Shown in pieces: positions 63,774-64,000 of a stretch of DNA of 64,000 nt. Positions within the stretch are counted from its first letter, which is position 1. Each line of letters begins with the position of its first letter. The DNA is from Paenibacillus senegalimassiliensis (lineage in GTDB: Bacteria; Bacillota; Bacilli; Paenibacillales; Paenibacillaceae). The stretch spans positions 1 to 64,000 of the forward strand of contig NZ_LN909044.1 of assembly GCF_001486585.1 (NCBI RefSeq). The letters run 5' to 3'. The notes under the pieces were generated by a model. That model did not search any database and was not told the DNA's origin. It saw only the letters and a program-made list of their open reading frames with translations. Both the position numbers and the translations under genes were made by a program.

Positions 63774-64000
63774 CTATTCCTTCAAAGACCCGATCATGAC
63801 ACCCTTCACAAAATACTTCTGCACAAACGGATATACGCACAAAATGGGTACTGTCGCGACCATCATCGTTGCCATGGACAATGATTTGGTGGTGACCGTC
63901 TTCATTCGGTTCAAATGGCTGGCAGCCGCCGAATCCATCTGTGACATCTGCTCCAGCATGATGTTTGAGTTCAATATCTGCTGCAATTTGGTTTGTATCG
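63774..64000 (-). CDS. Sugar ABC transporter permease, C-terminal part (partial)
   Basis: The last ~75 residues of a LplC/YtcP-type permease. The frame stays open to the right edge, so the start is outside the window. The C-terminus CVYPFVQKYFVKGVMIGSLKE is diagnostic, and one transmembrane helix is visible in it. It is the membrane partner of the downstream binding protein; a second permease presumably lies further right. Confidence 0.92.
   Translation of the reverse strand, partial: IQTKLQQILNSNIMLEQMSQMDSAAASHLNRMKTVTTKSLSMATMMVATVPILCVYPFVQKYFVKGVMIGSLKE

Noticed and set aside
1..64000. CRISPR array, prophage, insertion sequence with transposase or defence island
   Set aside because: No regularly spaced near-identical repeats with unique spacers, no phage structural or integrase genes, and no transposase or restriction genes were recognised in the coding regions. 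The array at 31068-31255 has degenerate units and is not a CRISPR.

Overview
The window looks like a chromosomal segment from a Paenibacillus-type Firmicute. The first ~219 bases are the 5' end of a 16S rRNA gene (minus strand) that reads like Paenibacillaceae. The gene content agrees: YesM/YesN-type sensor pairs, several CUT1 sugar ABC importers without their own ATPase, Bacillus-like gene order around guaA, and strong AGGAGG-type ribosome binding sites. Nothing here indicates a prophage, plasmid, CRISPR array or transposase. Most of the window is chromosomal housekeeping interleaved with carbohydrate-utilisation loci.

Layout. 1-400: start of an rrn operon with leader boxA and promoter, reading left. 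600-6450: a guanine-riboswitch-controlled NCS2 purine permease, a YbdG-like mechanosensitive channel, a LOG-family protein, a small MazG-like protein and guaA. 6499-11040: a transglutaminase/DUF58/MoxR trio in the same order as B. subtilis yebA-yeaD-yeaC upstream of guaA. 11183-18123: polysaccharide deacetylase, bcp, an LCP cell-wall ligase, a gsaB-type glutamate-1-semialdehyde aminomutase, a BASS transporter and a YxjG/YxjH-like methionine synthase.

18193-30464 is a 12-kb minus-strand disaccharide locus: two tandem GH65 enzymes and beta-phosphoglucomutase, then a YesM-like kinase, a YesN-like regulator, two permeases and a solute-binding lipoprotein. Import, phosphorolysis and conversion of beta-glucose-1-phosphate to glucose-6-phosphate are all encoded. 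30465-31621 is a gene-free 1.15 kb containing a G-rich tandem repeat and four 23-nt imperfect palindromes. 31622-40325: inositol-phosphatase family, fabI, uvsE with a small coupled gene, ddl, a MITE-like element, an amidase-domain protein and acnA.

40396-47497 is a second sugar locus: a membrane-anchored AraC regulator divergent from an LplB/LplC/solute-binding importer and a GH130 enzyme, probably for beta-mannosides. 47606-58896 holds an autoregulated IclR regulator, an alpha/beta hydrolase, sodF, folE, yneF, an HD-GYP-like protein, queG, rnhA, signal peptidase I, an acetyltransferase, sodA, and a MerR/aldo-keto reductase pair with a classic 19-bp-spacer MerR promoter. 59030-64000 (minus, running off the right edge) is a third sugar locus: importer, BadF-type kinase, GH4 6-phospho-beta-glucosidase and secreted GH16 beta-glucanase.

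The best candidates for something undescribed are the palindrome array at 31068-31255, the 251-bp inverted-repeat element at 36112-36362, the kinase plus GH4 beta-glucan route, and the GH65 pair of unknown specificity. All assignments come from reading the sequence by eye; no database search was possible.
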